Positions 26,193 through 36,754 of a stretch of DNA of 64,000 bases are shown here, piece by piece. The notes below the pieces were generated by a model. It did not search any database. It saw nothing but the letters and a program-made list of their open reading frames with translations, and had not been told where the DNA came from. Made by a program: the position numbers and the translations under genes. Where the stretch lies: assembly GCA_003349885.1 (NCBI GenBank), contig QFXC01000013.1, positions 1 through 64,000 on the forward strand, given 5' to 3'. The stretch is from an endosymbiont of Galathealinum brachiosum (lineage in GTDB: Bacteria > Pseudomonadota > Gammaproteobacteria > SZUA-229). The stretch's first letter is position 1; the number at the start of each line of letters is the position of its first letter.

Positions 26193-26957
26193 TTAACCTT
26201 TCATTAAGCCAAATTTAGATTTTAATATCATAAGCAAGAATAAGGGGCTAGATATGAAATTTCTTCTAAATAAACGACGAGGCTCACGCACTAAACGTGG
26301 CAGCCATTCCAATCCCATTTTACACGCCCACTCAGGAGAGCGCTTAACCGTTCCTGCATAAAAATCAAACACCGCACCAATAGCCCCCATAATCGGAACT
26401 TCTAATTTATCTTTATTTTGAAATATCCATTTTTCTTGTTTAGGAGCTGTCATACCAACCCATAGTACATCTGGTTTAGCTTTATTTATCTGCTCAATCA
26501 TTGCTAGATTATCGCTATCAGAAAACTCTTGCTTGAAAGGTGGTGATAAAGTACCGCAAACTTCAATATTAGGAAATTCTTTAGCCATTCGATCAGTTAT
26601 TTTACTCAATACTTCTTCTGTAGAACCAAGAAAAAAATACTTTAATCCATCTGATGAATTTGCTTTATGTGATAAGCCAAGAAACAAATCAGAACCAGCT
26701 ACTCGTTCAGTTAAGTTAATACCTAGTATTTTTGCAGCAAGCACTATACCAATACCATCAGGTAATAGAATATTTGCATTTTGTAACGATTCACTAAAGT
26801 AAGAATCAGTTTTAGCTACTACAAGTGAGTGCGGATTAGTACACGCTATATAACTCCCTTTTGACCCAGATTTAATTAAGTCCCAGGTTGTTTCAACATC
26901 GCCTTTCACACCAGAGGCACTAGTTTGATAACCAAGAATGTCTACATTAATACCCAT
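26193..26957 (-). CDS. WecG/TagA/CpsF family glycosyltransferase
   Basis: 254 residues. Family motifs are an N-terminal TNPHSL segment, LLPDGIGIVLAAKILG, WVGMTAPKQEKWI, and a C-terminal GAVFDFYAGTVKRSPEW...GLEWLPRLVREPRRL. Enzymes of this family add the second sugar (for example ManNAcA in enterobacterial common antigen) to an undecaprenyl-linked monosaccharide. It lies five bases before the exosortase gene and one gene from the WecA-like initiator, consistent with early EPS assembly on the cytoplasmic face. The exact sugar is not predictable. Confidence 0.88.
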   Translation of the reverse strand: MGINVDILGYQTSASGVKGDVETTWDLIKSGSKGSYIACTNPHSLVVAKTDSYFSESLQNANILLPDGIGIVLAAKILGINLTERVAGSDLFLGLSHKANSSDGLKYFFLGSTEEVLSKITDRMAKEFPNIEVCGTLSPPFKQEFSDSDNLAMIEQINKAKPDVLWVGMTAPKQEKWIFQNKDKLEVPIMGAIGAVFDFYAGTVKRSPEWACKMGLEWLPRLVREPRRLFRRNFISSPLFLLMILKSKFGLMKG

Positions 26958-27020
26958 AAATCTACCACGCCCCGAATTTTTAAATAGTAAAAATAATAAA
27001 TATTTTTTTACCGTATATAA

Positions 27021-28220
27021 TTAATGCTTAGAGTTTTTCATATCAGATATAGCATCATTGTAAATATCCATTAAAATTTTAAAGTTAATATCTTGTGAAT
27101 ATTTTTTGTCAAACACAGATCTTGCATTTAAAGCCAATCTGGTTCTTTTTGCAGTATCTGCAAGTAAACCTTTTATTTTTTCAACTAAATCTTTCTCGTT
27201 TTTAGGCTCAAATAAAACCCCTGTTTCTTCATCATCAATGATTTCTTGCAAGCTCCCAAGACAAGAAGCTATCACAGGTGTACCACATGAAAAAGCCTCT
27301 AACACTGACACTGGAAAACCTTCATAACATTCTGATGGAATAATTTGAAGGGAGGCTCTTTTGATAACCTCTAACAACTCCTGTTGAGAACAAAAACCTA
27401 AAAACTCTACATTACTCTTTTTAGCTCTAACTTCTTCCTCAAGACTCTCTCTTAAATGTCCATCACCAAGAACTTTTAACTTAACATTATTAATTTCAGA
27501 CCAGGCGTGAATAAGTGTTTTAATACCTTTTTCCTCACTTAGCCGACCAACAAAAACAACATAATTTTCTTTTTCAACACATAATTCAGTATTAACTCCG
27601 AGAAAATTAGGTTTAATGGTCAATTTACTCTCTAAAAGAGCACCTCGAATAAATCTATCTTTCGCGAACTGAGTCAGTGCAATATAACGATTAACGTATT
27701 TATTGTATGCCCCATTAAATCTATTTCTAGCAATCATTAAAGCTAAGGGTAAAGTTGCTGTAATTGAATTACGGTAACACTTATGCTTAATAGATGGTGT
27801 AGGAAATTTTGAGCCATCTAGACATAATTCGCATGAATTTGCATTTCGTAACAGCATACCACCCGGACAAACTAGACGATAATTATGTAATGTTTGAACC
27901 ACAGCTACATTATTATCATAACAAGCTTTATATACACTAGGTGAAAGTTGTGGAAATGTATTATGAAAATGCACAACATCTGGGGAGTGCTTTTTAATAA
28001 GACCTACTAATTCACTATAACTAGAAGATGACCAAATAGTATTGATAGCCGTATTAACACTATCAAAAATTGTAGATATCTTTACATCATCATTATATTT
28101 CTCATAAGGAATAACTTCTACTTTGTTTATTTCTAAAAGCTCTTTTTCACTCCTAAAAACTGAATCTTCACCACTAGGTGCACTAGACCTATAATAGCAA
28201 TGGGCTAGTAATACTTTCAT
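27021..28220 (-). CDS. Group 1 (GT4) glycosyltransferase
   Basis: 399 residues with a GT-B fold. The N-terminal acceptor half contains HCYYRSSAPSGEDSVF and VVQTLHNYRLVCPGG. The C-terminal nucleotide-sugar half begins with VVFVGRLSEEKGIKTLIHAW, and the catalytic E-x7-E region is ECYEGFPVSVLEAFSCGTPV. It adds a sugar to the growing EPS repeat unit at the cytoplasmic face. It is one of only two non-initiating glycosyltransferases in the operon. The donor sugar cannot be inferred. Confidence 0.88.
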   Translation of the reverse strand: MKVLLAHCYYRSSAPSGEDSVFRSEKELLEINKVEVIPYEKYNDDVKISTIFDSVNTAINTIWSSSSYSELVGLIKKHSPDVVHFHNTFPQLSPSVYKACYDNNVAVVQTLHNYRLVCPGGMLLRNANSCELCLDGSKFPTPSIKHKCYRNSITATLPLALMIARNRFNGAYNKYVNRYIALTQFAKDRFIRGALLESKLTIKPNFLGVNTELCVEKENYVVFVGRLSEEKGIKTLIHAWSEINNVKLKVLGDGHLRESLEEEVRAKKSNVEFLGFCSQQELLEVIKRASLQIIPSECYEGFPVSVLEAFSCGTPVIASCLGSLQEIIDDEETGVLFEPKNEKDLVEKIKGLLADTAKRTRLALNARSVFDKKYSQDINFKILMDIYNDAISDMKNSKH

Positions 28221-28410
28221 ATAACTTCTACCAAATTTAAAACATTACTTCGTAACAAACTCAAATCAATAAGTATATTATAATATAACTACATAAAAAC
28301 ATGTCTTTTGTTAATAATAAAGCTCGCGGTACAATATCAAACTTTAAAAATATATTATATACAAAGCATACAATTTACCCATGTATTTCATATAAAATCG
28401 ATATATTAAC

Positions 28411-29793
28411 TTATCTCAGTCTCACACTATCAAATTTTTCATTTTGTCCACCAGTTTCTACTTTTTCTATTACATTATTTGGCTCTTTATCTTCATCACT
28501 TAAATGAATACTTGACGATATAGCGAGCCCGATAAGTGCATATACATAATGTCCAAATTCTGTAACATAATTTAAAGAATTGTCTGTAAACAAAGTAATC
28601 AGATAAAAACCAATTCCGCCGATTGCAATAGCTGAATACATTTTACTAACATTATTCTGTTTAGAAACTTTTAAGAGTTTAAGAATAATTTGTAACAGAC
28701 CTAATAAATACAATACTAAACCAATAACACCCAAATCTAGATACAATCTCAAATATTCTGAATGAAGCTCTAAAGACTTAAACTCCTTATCCATCAGCAT
28801 ATCTAATGAACCAACCCCACCCCCAATAAAACCGTTGGACTCTTCATAATGCTCTAAAACTTTTGACCAGAGAAATATTCGACCTGAAGTATCAAAGTTC
28901 TTTTCAAATTTTTCAGGACTTTCAATTGCTTCTGAAAAGTCAAACTCATCGGCATTATAAAACATTCTGTCTCTAAACTTATCCACAGTAAAAAGCATTA
29001 ATATAAAACCAAATACAACAACTAATGGAAACACATATTTAACAAATTTATTTTTAATTAAAATAAACATGCATATACCACTTGCAAAAACCAAACCTGC
29101 CATTGATATTCTGGTAAAAGCAGCAAAAACAATAGCAGCTAGCACTAAGAAGACAATGAGATATTTTGTTTGCCTATAGTAAAAATAGTTACCTATGGAA
29201 AATATTGCGCCTATTGAGATAAAAAAAGAAAAATTAGCTGGACTCATGTATGGCGCGGTAAAAACACCTAAAGGAATCCATTTATATTTAACTTTATCCC
29301 CACCTATTGCCCCTCCAGATGCAAAATTTATTATAGCCAGTAGTATTACAACTATGACACATGCCAATAAAACCTTTTCAACATTTTGAAAATCTTTTTT
29401 TGATTTAATTGATCCCACTACAGCCATATACAATAAGAAAGGAGATATTATTTTGACTGTAAATCTTAAGCCATATATAAAACTATCACTCCATGTCAGT
29501 GAAAATAAAACATATATTATGAAAAGCGCATAAAATTTAAATTTAAATAAAGCCCTTAACATCATGCCATCAGAAAACATAATAATAAAAGCTAAAGCAC
29601 CCACTATGAAAAATAAAAATGCTGCCTGAGGTGCCAAACCACCCAAAAAACCCAAAAGAATCAGGTCAGGCATAAAAGTCGTTAAAGGAATACCTCCAAT
29701 AAATAATACATATAACACCAATTTTTTAGACGATGTAAACGTAAAATAACTTAGTGGTACTAAAAAAATAAGTAAACTTAAATATCCAATCAT
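28411..29793 (-). CDS. O-antigen ligase/Wzy-like polysaccharide polymerase
   Basis: 460 residues with about ten to twelve hydrophobic segments and a large loop in the second half, where RIFLWSKVLEHYEESNGFIGGGVGSLD resembles the Wzy_C (O-antigen ligase) region. LHSEYLRLYLDLGVIGLVLYL matches the H-x-x-x-L...G.G motif of that domain. It is the expected periplasmic polymerase of a Wzx/Wzy pathway alongside the flippase at 33249-34559. It lies 20 bases after the hydrolase gene. It could in principle act as a ligase, but the EPS context favours polymerase. Confidence 0.8.
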   Translation of the reverse strand: MIGYLSLLIFLVPLSYFTFTSSKKLVLYVLFIGGIPLTTFMPDLILLGFLGGLAPQAAFLFFIVGALAFIIMFSDGMMLRALFKFKFYALFIIYVLFSLTWSDSFIYGLRFTVKIISPFLLYMAVVGSIKSKKDFQNVEKVLLACVIVVILLAIINFASGGAIGGDKVKYKWIPLGVFTAPYMSPANFSFFISIGAIFSIGNYFYYRQTKYLIVFLVLAAIVFAAFTRISMAGLVFASGICMFILIKNKFVKYVFPLVVVFGFILMLFTVDKFRDRMFYNADEFDFSEAIESPEKFEKNFDTSGRIFLWSKVLEHYEESNGFIGGGVGSLDMLMDKEFKSLELHSEYLRLYLDLGVIGLVLYLLGLLQIILKLLKVSKQNNVSKMYSAIAIGGIGFYLITLFTDNSLNYVTEFGHYVYALIGLAISSSIHLSDEDKEPNNVIEKVETGGQNEKFDSVRLR

Positions 29794-29813
29794 TTAAATT
29801 ATCCAATAGCTGC

Positions 29814-31607
29814 TTAATCAGGCCATTTGGTTTTGACATTATGTTTAAATAGCTTATTTTTAAACAATGAATGAAGTTCATCCGTAACTTTTGAATAAGG
29901 GTAAAAGGCAACCCCACTATCCCACTTACTCCTTGAAAACCTTACTAGCTTTTCCACTTTATTAGAAGCACGAGTTGAAACAACTTTTCCATCTTTCTCA
30001 GAAACGCCCATAAGAACCACAACTTTCTCTGGGTCATCAACCTCACGCTTAACCAGATCAACATTCATAAAATCAAAATCACTTTTATAATTCATAGTAT
30101 AAATCACATCAATTAAGCCTTTATTTAACCACTTTATTGCATTTCTACCCTGCCTTGATTGGCCCAGGAACAATGGTTTTGGGTGGGCATCTACACTAAT
30201 AATTACTTTTGGTTTAATAGAGCGTATATTTTTAGATAATCTAATTACGATATCATCTATAGGATTATTTACAAAATCCTGTACATTATTATTCCAGGCA
30301 TGATTACCGTCAATATCTTTTATTTCTGAAAGCAGTGCTTTATTATACTTTTTCAGAAACTTATTTTTAGACTTTATACTTTTAGATATTCCCATAGTTC
30401 TAATATAATCAAGATTTACACCATCCACATCGTATCTTTTTACTAAATCAGTAATGAACTCAACTATAAAATCTCTAAACTTGATATTTTGAACATCAAA
30501 TGCTTTTGGTGGCGTACCTTTATCATAAAAATTTTTAAGAAATTTCTTTGATCTGTAAGTTACAGTTACCCAGGGGTGAACCTCAATACCAAACTCATGT
30601 GCTACTTCAATCAAGTACCTTAAAGGTTCTCCTTTCCCCTTGTAACTAGCAAATGGAGCTACGTTAGAATTAAATCTTGCACCATCACCATACCATACAC
30701 ACGGAATATAAACATTAATACCAGATTCATATAATTTTTTAACTGTTTTTAAAGCCTGCTCTCTAGTCTGCCAGGACGCAGGATAGCTATCAAACATAAC
30801 ACGATTTTCAGGTGCCTTTTCATCATGAGCGATCGTTCCTTTATTTTCATTCAAAAAAGCATGTTCAATATTGTCTATTTTATTTTTTGATATGCCAATA
30901 CTTTTAAGAACTTCATTTTCAGATAATGTAACATTATATATTTTTACATCATCTATAACAGCATCAACCCATCGAGAAGCAAATAGGCTAGTACCTTTAT
31001 CACACCCTATAATTAACTCATTAGCATAATTACCTGATCCAATTGTTTTTTCTCTACTAGATATTAATTTTCCATTTTTATATAAATTAATTTGTTTAGC
31101 AGTTTTATTCCACGTAACGGCCAAATTAACCCATTGATTTTTTTTGTATATAATTTTTCCATGTGTATGATTATATTTTTTATTATTGAATATAAAATAC
31201 GTAAATTGACTACCCCCAGATTTCTCCCACCACCCATCACTTAGTACTAAATAACTACCATCACTCCACTTCATTGACATAAATGAGTGAGAAATTAACT
31301 TCCCATCATTATTTTTATAATAATCCCAATCTGGTTTTAACCACATTGAGAAACTTCCATTTTCAGACTCCAAAGTTTTTTTTAACTTTAGCGATATACA
31401 CTCTTTTTTAAGAGCTAGCCCCTTACCTATCAGTCCATCTACATACCTTAAATCAGATTCATCACTATTATTTAAACTATTAAATTCATCTAGATTTTCC
31501 CCCCTGTCAAAATCTAACGTCATAATAGGTAATGGTATAGAAACTGCAGCTTCCGGTAGAACTAGCAGTAACAAATATATACACTTTTTGAGTATTCTTA
31601 CAAACAT
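29814..31607 (-). CDS. Secreted LamG-domain + family 10-like (GHL10/DUF187) putative glycoside hydrolase
   Basis: 597 residues. It has a signal peptide (LLLLVLPEAAVS). A LamG/concanavalin-like domain covers about residues 25-230 (NGSFSMWLKPDW, NQWVNLAVTWNKTAKQINLYKNG, VDAVIDDVKIYNVTLSENEV). A TIM-barrel domain of the GHL10/YngK type fills residues ~270-590 (NRVMFDSYPASWQTREQAL, GIEVHPWVTVTYRS, YDVDGVNLDYIRTMG, DVIYTMNYKSD). In this family the acidic residues around VNLDYIR are candidates for catalysis. Exported, it probably trims or turns over the EPS or a related glycan. Its ATG overlaps the stop of the upstream sulfotransferase by one base. Confidence 0.78.
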   Translation of the reverse strand: MFVRILKKCIYLLLLVLPEAAVSIPLPIMTLDFDRGENLDEFNSLNNSDESDLRYVDGLIGKGLALKKECISLKLKKTLESENGSFSMWLKPDWDYYKNNDGKLISHSFMSMKWSDGSYLVLSDGWWEKSGGSQFTYFIFNNKKYNHTHGKIIYKKNQWVNLAVTWNKTAKQINLYKNGKLISSREKTIGSGNYANELIIGCDKGTSLFASRWVDAVIDDVKIYNVTLSENEVLKSIGISKNKIDNIEHAFLNENKGTIAHDEKAPENRVMFDSYPASWQTREQALKTVKKLYESGINVYIPCVWYGDGARFNSNVAPFASYKGKGEPLRYLIEVAHEFGIEVHPWVTVTYRSKKFLKNFYDKGTPPKAFDVQNIKFRDFIVEFITDLVKRYDVDGVNLDYIRTMGISKSIKSKNKFLKKYNKALLSEIKDIDGNHAWNNNVQDFVNNPIDDIVIRLSKNIRSIKPKVIISVDAHPKPLFLGQSRQGRNAIKWLNKGLIDVIYTMNYKSDFDFMNVDLVKREVDDPEKVVVLMGVSEKDGKVVSTRASNKVEKLVRFSRSKWDSGVAFYPYSKVTDELHSLFKNKLFKHNVKTKWPD

Positions 31608-32320
31608 TAGCTAGTTGTAATTCTTTCATACAACCTAGAGCATTCCATCAACAAATGAGTGTTTTCAGGCAATTCAAGCTGTTGTTTAAATTCTTGTTTA
31701 ATATTTTTGCGACTATCTGATGGTCTTGCAACATGAGACTCCCTTAATCCACCTCCAGAATCCTCTATTTCCATGTCTTCAACTAATTTAAATATATTCT
31801 TTTCACTTTCTTTATTGTGATCAAACAACGAATATTCAGTTTTATATTTAATATTGACTTCATTTATAAATGAAGAAAAATCATTAGTTACTTGATTGAA
31901 ATCTGCTATAACACAACCATCTATAATTGGTAATATAGATTGGTGATACCATATATATGTTTTCAGGGCATTTTTAAGAGAAATAGTTTCATCTCTTATT
32001 GCTAAGGATATAATTGCATCCATAGGCTTTCGTATTAGCAAGATAACGGGTAAGCCCGCTGCTACTGCAGACATAATTTGAGCAGGAGCATGAGTATGCC
32101 TTCCTATAACTACCTTTCTATTTTGTGAGTAATTAAAGGCAGCTACCGCAAATGTATTGGCTGACCTTGGATAACCTTCTATTACAATTTCTGTATCTTT
32201 ATTCACTATTATATTTTTAAACTTAGACCGTTTACTCATTATCGCAATAAATAAACCAGGTCTGGTTCTAATATATTTATTAATAAATCGGCGTAACCAC
32301 AAAAATCTAAACATATTCAC
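31607..32320 (-). CDS. Sulfotransferase-domain protein
   Basis: 237 residues. The PAPS-loop-like motif VIEGYPRSANTFAVAAF lies near residue 50, and the 3'-phosphate-binding-like stretch PVILLIRKPMDAIISLAIR is separated from it by the usual distance. No signal peptide is present, so it acts on a cytoplasmic intermediate, most simply the lipid-linked EPS repeat unit. Its stop overlaps the following hydrolase start (TAATG). It lies in the same operon as a PAPS synthase at 38234-39940, which supplies the required cofactor. Confidence 0.8.
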   Translation of the reverse strand: MNMFRFLWLRRFINKYIRTRPGLFIAIMSKRSKFKNIIVNKDTEIVIEGYPRSANTFAVAAFNYSQNRKVVIGRHTHAPAQIMSAVAAGLPVILLIRKPMDAIISLAIRDETISLKNALKTYIWYHQSILPIIDGCVIADFNQVTNDFSSFINEVNIKYKTEYSLFDHNKESEKNIFKLVEDMEIEDSGGGLRESHVARPSDSRKNIKQEFKQQLELPENTHLLMECSRLYERITTS

Positions 32321-32338
32321 CTCTACTATTTTTAAGCA

Positions 32339-33256
32339 TTATAAATATCCATATTTTTTTAATCTAAAATATGTAAGAAGAGTTACAATATTATTATTTA
32401 ATTTAGAAAGCCTAGAAACCCATTGATCATCCGATCTTAATTCTATGTCTCCCACCTTAAATCTCATAGGGTTGCCCGATACAGTATGATCTACAGCTAA
32501 ATTTATTTTTCTTCCTTTAATGAAGGATAAATCTTTATTATGAAGACCTGCATCGGCTAATATATTTGAAATTGTACTTGTTGGTTCTTGCATGAAATCT
32601 TCATATTTAACCAACGAATAACTACACCTGCTTTTCATTATGTCCATCGAGTAATTCATTACATTCCATTGTAATGCAGTTTTATAAGCGGGTGTCACTG
32701 CCATATATTCATCTTTCCAGTGAATTTCTGGTCTTTTTTTCTTACGCAAACGCGAAAAAGCTACAGCTCTGCTATCTCGAACAAGGTGAATAACATGTAA
32801 ATCTATATTATCTAAATTCATTAAATGCATTGCATAACTCGAGTTTTTTGATGAATCAATTATAAACTCGGGTGCAACTACATTTTCAATACTGCTATAA
32901 ATAGTTTCAAGCGCAGCATGATATTCATTCATTTTTTTATTAAATTGAATATCTCTCAGAAAAGGAAACCAAATTTGTGGTATTTTTTTAAATCTATCTA
33001 CATCACGAGATAGCTTATGAATTTGATTAGCATATTTTTTATCTAAATTAGAATCATCAACTATATTTTTCCATATATCACATTCGTTAAACTTATTACT
33101 ACAGCCACATAACTGATTTTCTCCAAAGGATCTTAACCATATATTTCGAAGCTCACCTACACTAAAGCCACCTTCAACCTGACTTAAAACTCGGTCTAAA
33201 ATAGTGCTCCCACTTCGACTATGAGCTGCTATATATAAAACTTTCTGTTTAGACAC
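32339..33256 (-). CDS. Sulfotransferase family protein
   Basis: 305 residues. The PAPS loop is VLYIAAHSRSGSTILDRVL at the very N-terminus, a GELRNIW segment follows, and the 3'-phosphate site is LHVIHLVRDSRAVAFSRLRK. A small cysteine cluster (CGCSNKFNEC) follows the first motif, as seen in some bacterial sulfotransferases. The start is a GTG that lies within the last eight bases of the flippase gene, so translation is coupled. With its neighbour at 31607-32320 it gives the operon two glycan-type sulfotransferases. Confidence 0.83.
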   Translation of the reverse strand: MSKQKVLYIAAHSRSGSTILDRVLSQVEGGFSVGELRNIWLRSFGENQLCGCSNKFNECDIWKNIVDDSNLDKKYANQIHKLSRDVDRFKKIPQIWFPFLRDIQFNKKMNEYHAALETIYSSIENVVAPEFIIDSSKNSSYAMHLMNLDNIDLHVIHLVRDSRAVAFSRLRKKKRPEIHWKDEYMAVTPAYKTALQWNVMNYSMDIMKSRCSYSLVKYEDFMQEPTSTISNILADAGLHNKDLSFIKGRKINLAVDHTVSGNPMRFKVGDIELRSDDQWVSRLSKLNNNIVTLLTYFRLKKYGYL

Positions 33257-34559
33257 CTTTAATCACCTTTAGTGGATTTATAAAGGGTAATGTATATATA
33301 TTCATAATTTTTTTCACTTTATATAATGAAATGATGTTTTGTATTGCCATGCTCAATGAAAATGATATAGCTGCGCCAACTAGGCCATATTCTGGAATTA
33401 AAACAATATTCATAACAATACATAAAAGCATTGTTATGAATAAGTTATTTCTCATTACCTTTTCATTTCCACTCATTATCAATAATATACCAACTGAACC
33501 AGTAATAATGTTCGCAAATTGACCAAAAACTAAAATCTGTAACACATTAGCATGATCTAAAAATTCACTACCAAATAATCCAAGAACAGTATCAGCGAAT
33601 ATAAAAATAATTAGACCAAAAGGCAAGGTAATGTACAAGAGTATTGTTGACGCACTTCTACACATATTTTCTAATGCGGAGTGGTTATTACTTTTATACA
33701 TTTCAGCAATTTTTGGAGCTGTAATACTATTCACAGCCATCAAGAAAAAACCCATCAATGTAACTACCCTGATTGCCATACCTAGCACACCTACATCAGC
33801 CTCAGTTGAATATATGCCTAGCACTATAAATGACAACCAATTGATTGTCATTTGCATAACAGACACCCAGAACAGCGGAATACAACTATCTAGTATTTTT
33901 TTTGTTTCATATGTCTTATTAATACAAACATCTTTAGGTATTATTTTTTTCCATAAATACAATGATGCAAAGTACGTCAAAATTATTGACACTGTATACG
34001 CTATAACGACACCTAATACACTATATTTTGAGATCAATATCATAGCGCCTATAAGTGCTATGAGTGGCACAGATAAATTTAAAATAATGGTAGATTCTTT
34101 TATTCTCTTAAGGCCTTGAATGGCCTGAGCGTTTACTACACTAAGAGCTAAAGGTACGATAGAGATTGAGATCACTTCAAGATGAATGACCATTTCAGTA
34201 GAAGAGAACAAAATAACAGATAATGCTTCAGAGGTAAAAAAAACCCCCATGGCTGTAAATAATGAGAAAACAAAGGCAATTTGCATGCATTTTTTATGAG
34301 AACTTAATATTAGACCCCAATTATTATTATAAGATTCTTTCGCGACTATTCTTAATACTGTATTTTCTAGTCCAAATCTACCTATTACAGAACCAATAGT
34401 TAAAACTGTTAAGCCTAAAAAGAATATACCAGCACTTTCTGCTCCAAGCACTCTACCTAAATACAAATAAAACAAAAAAGTAACACCCGCTGATACTATT
34501 TTTATAACTAATGCAGAAGATGCCCCTTTTATTATCTCATTAATATGCTTATTAGCCAT
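33249..34559 (-). CDS. Wzx-type polysaccharide flippase
   Basis: 436 residues with about twelve to fourteen hydrophobic helices and typical MATE/Wzx features: SALVIKIVSAGVTFLFYLYLGRVLGAESAGIFFLG at the N-terminus, an internal NIITGSVGILLIMSGNEKVM, and a GLVGAAISFSLSMAIQN segment near the end. It would move undecaprenyl-linked repeat units across the inner membrane before polymerisation by the Wzy-like protein. It lies 55 bases after the GDP-fucose synthase gene and overlaps the next sulfotransferase by eight bases. Confidence 0.88.
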   Translation of the reverse strand: MANKHINEIIKGASSALVIKIVSAGVTFLFYLYLGRVLGAESAGIFFLGLTVLTIGSVIGRFGLENTVLRIVAKESYNNNWGLILSSHKKCMQIAFVFSLFTAMGVFFTSEALSVILFSSTEMVIHLEVISISIVPLALSVVNAQAIQGLKRIKESTIILNLSVPLIALIGAMILISKYSVLGVVIAYTVSIILTYFASLYLWKKIIPKDVCINKTYETKKILDSCIPLFWVSVMQMTINWLSFIVLGIYSTEADVGVLGMAIRVVTLMGFFLMAVNSITAPKIAEMYKSNNHSALENMCRSASTILLYITLPFGLIIFIFADTVLGLFGSEFLDHANVLQILVFGQFANIITGSVGILLIMSGNEKVMRNNLFITMLLCIVMNIVLIPEYGLVGAAISFSLSMAIQNIISLYKVKKIMNIYTLPFINPLKVIKGV

Positions 34560-34614
34560 ACATATTCCACATACATCTAAATTTATGCCTGTTACATATG
34601 CAACTTGACAGAAA

Positions 34615-35556
34615 TTATTTCCTATACATTTCCTGATTACTTAAAAACCAGTCATATGTAGTTTTGACACCATCAATAAGCAGTACTTTAGCTTTCCATC
34701 CAGCTTGCTCTAACTTACTTACATCCAGTAACTTACGTGGAGTTCCATCAGGCTTAGTTGAATCAAATTTTAACTCACCTTCGAAGCCAACTGTCTTTTT
34801 AATTATTTCAGCTAGTTCCATAATTGATACATCTTCACCAACACCTACATTAATAAATTCTTCTCCATCATAATTATTCATCAGAAAAACTGAAGCATCC
34901 GCCATATCATCAACATGCAAAAATTCTCTTTTAGGTTTACCTGTGCCCCACACTTCAACTACTGACATGTTATTAATTTTAGCATCATGAAATTTACGTA
35001 TTAATGCAGGCATTACATGTGAGTTTTCTAGATTAAAGTTATCACCTGGACCATACAAATTAGTCGGCATCAATGAAATAGCATTAAATCCATATTGTTT
35101 TTTATATGCCTGACACATTTTGATACCAGCAATTTTCGCTATCGCATACCATTCATTTGTCGACTCAAGCTCACCTGTCAATAAGTGTTCTTCTTTCATT
35201 GGCTGAGGTGAAAACTTTGGATAAATACATGATGAGCCTAAAAACAAAAGTTTTTTTGCCTTACTTCTATATGCAGAATCAATGACATTAGTCTGAATCT
35301 GTAAATTATCTCTTATAAAATCAGCAGGATATGTGTCATTAGCATGTATACCACCAACTTTAGCCGCTGCAAGGAAGACATAGTCAGGTTTTTCAGTTTC
35401 AAAAAACTGATTTACATCAGCCTGATTTGTAAGATCTAACTCATTACTCGTTCGAAATACAAAATTATTAAATCCATTTTTTTCTAAATTTCTAACAATT
35501 GCACTACCAACTAGTCCGCGGTGCCCCGCTACATATATTTTATCTTGATTATTCAT
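34615..35556 (-). CDS. fcl: GDP-L-fucose synthase
   Basis: About 313 residues. It has a Rossmann nucleotide-binding motif ([13 protein letters not shown]) at the N-terminus and catalytic Tyr/Lys in [33 protein letters not shown] and a [17 protein letters not shown] segment are both signatures of the 3,5-epimerase/4-reductase that makes GDP-L-fucose from GDP-4-keto-6-deoxymannose. The ATG at 35556 was chosen over a longer frame (to 35610) because the conserved fold begins at once and the start then overlaps the gmd stop by eight bases, a normal coupled arrangement. Confidence 0.95.
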   Translation of the reverse strand: MNNQDKIYVAGHRGLVGSAIVRNLEKNGFNNFVFRTSNELDLTNQADVNQFFETEKPDYVFLAAAKVGGIHANDTYPADFIRDNLQIQTNVIDSAYRSKAKKLLFLGSSCIYPKFSPQPMKEEHLLTGELESTNEWYAIAKIAGIKMCQAYKKQYGFNAISLMPTNLYGPGDNFNLENSHVMPALIRKFHDAKINNMSVVEVWGTGKPKREFLHVDDMADASVFLMNNYDGEEFINVGVGEDVSIMELAEIIKKTVGFEGELKFDSTKPDGTPRKLLDVSKLEQAGWKAKVLLIDGVKTTYDWFLSNQEMYRK

Positions 35557-36637
35557 AATAACGATTCGTTCTAAAACCTTCTTTTTCACACAGGGCATCA
35601 CGTTTAGCAATCATAAGATCATGCTCAACCATTTCAGTAACCATTTCTTCTAATGTAATCTTAGGTACCCAACCAAGTTTTTCTTTTGCTTTTGTTGGGT
35701 CACCTAACAAAGTTTCTACTTCAGTGGGTCTGAAATATCTTGGATCAACTTCTACAAGGCACTTACCCGTAATTTTATCATAACCTTTTTCATCGGAACC
35801 CTCTCCTTTCCATTCCATTTCTATATCTACAGCTTTTGCGGCTTTATTTACAAAGTCTCTTACTGAATATTGAACACCTGTAGCAATAACAAAATCTTCT
35901 GCGTGATCTTGCTGAAGCATTAACCACTGCATTTCTACATAATCTTTTGCATGACCCCAATCACGCTTCGCACTCATATTTCCGAGAAATAATTTATCTT
36001 GCAAGCCGAGTTTAATTCGAGCAAAAGCACGGGTAATTTTTCTTGTAACAAAGGTTTCACCACGAATAGGTGACTCATGATTAAACAGAATTCCATTACA
36101 GGCATATAGACCATACGCTTCTCTGTAGTTAACAGTTATCCAGTATGCATAAAGTTTTGCCGCAGCATAAGGAGATCTTGGATAGAAAGGTGTTTTTTCT
36201 GTTTGTGGAGTTTCCTGCACTTCACCGTATAACTCTGATGTAGATGCCTGATAATAGCGTGTTTTCTTTTCCAGACCTGAGATCCTAATAGCATCCAATA
36301 TTCTTAACGCACCTATACCTACCGTATCTGCAGTGTATTCTGGACTTTCAAATGAAACGGCTACGTGACTTTGAGCACCAAGATTGTATATTTCATCAGG
36401 CTCAATTTGCTGAATAATTCTTACTAGATTCATTGAATCATTCAAATCACCATAATGAAGAAAAAATCTCTGTTTATCTTCATGAGGATCCTGATACAGG
36501 TGATCTATACGATCGGTATTAAACGATGAAGCTCTACGTTTGATGCCATGAACTTCATAACCCTTATTTAACAGAAACTCAGCCAGATATGCACCATCCT
36601 GTCCTGTAATGCCCGTTATTAATGCTTTTTTAACCAT
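35549..36637 (-). CDS. gmd: GDP-mannose 4,6-dehydratase
   Basis: 362 residues. Cofactor motif [20 protein letters not shown] is followed by [15 protein letters not shown]. The catalytic segment has [14 protein letters not shown] and [12 protein letters not shown] (Tyr/Lys), with [16 protein letters not shown] after it; all are characteristic of Gmd. It converts GDP-mannose to GDP-4-keto-6-deoxy-D-mannose. The downstream fcl gene (eight-base overlap) completes GDP-L-fucose, and manC upstream supplies GDP-mannose, so the three genes form a GDP-fucose cassette. Confidence 0.96.
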   Translation of the reverse strand: MVKKALITGITGQDGAYLAEFLLNKGYEVHGIKRRASSFNTDRIDHLYQDPHEDKQRFFLHYGDLNDSMNLVRIIQQIEPDEIYNLGAQSHVAVSFESPEYTADTVGIGALRILDAIRISGLEKKTRYYQASTSELYGEVQETPQTEKTPFYPRSPYAAAKLYAYWITVNYREAYGLYACNGILFNHESPIRGETFVTRKITRAFARIKLGLQDKLFLGNMSAKRDWGHAKDYVEMQWLMLQQDHAEDFVIATGVQYSVRDFVNKAAKAVDIEMEWKGEGSDEKGYDKITGKCLVEVDPRYFRPTEVETLLGDPTKAKEKLGWVPKITLEEMVTEMVEHDLMIAKRDALCEKEGFRTNRYYE

Positions 36638-36754
36638 TGTTATACCTAATTATTTAATATTAATCTGTTATCACGGACTTAAAGCAACTGCATGCTAAGT
36701 CTCTATTACATCCCATTTTTTATCAAAACAGGATTGGCCTACTACTTAATTGTC

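Noticed and set aside
33631..34119. Plus-strand open frame of 162 codons
   Set aside because: It is antisense to the flippase gene, which has clear family features and overlaps its neighbours normally.
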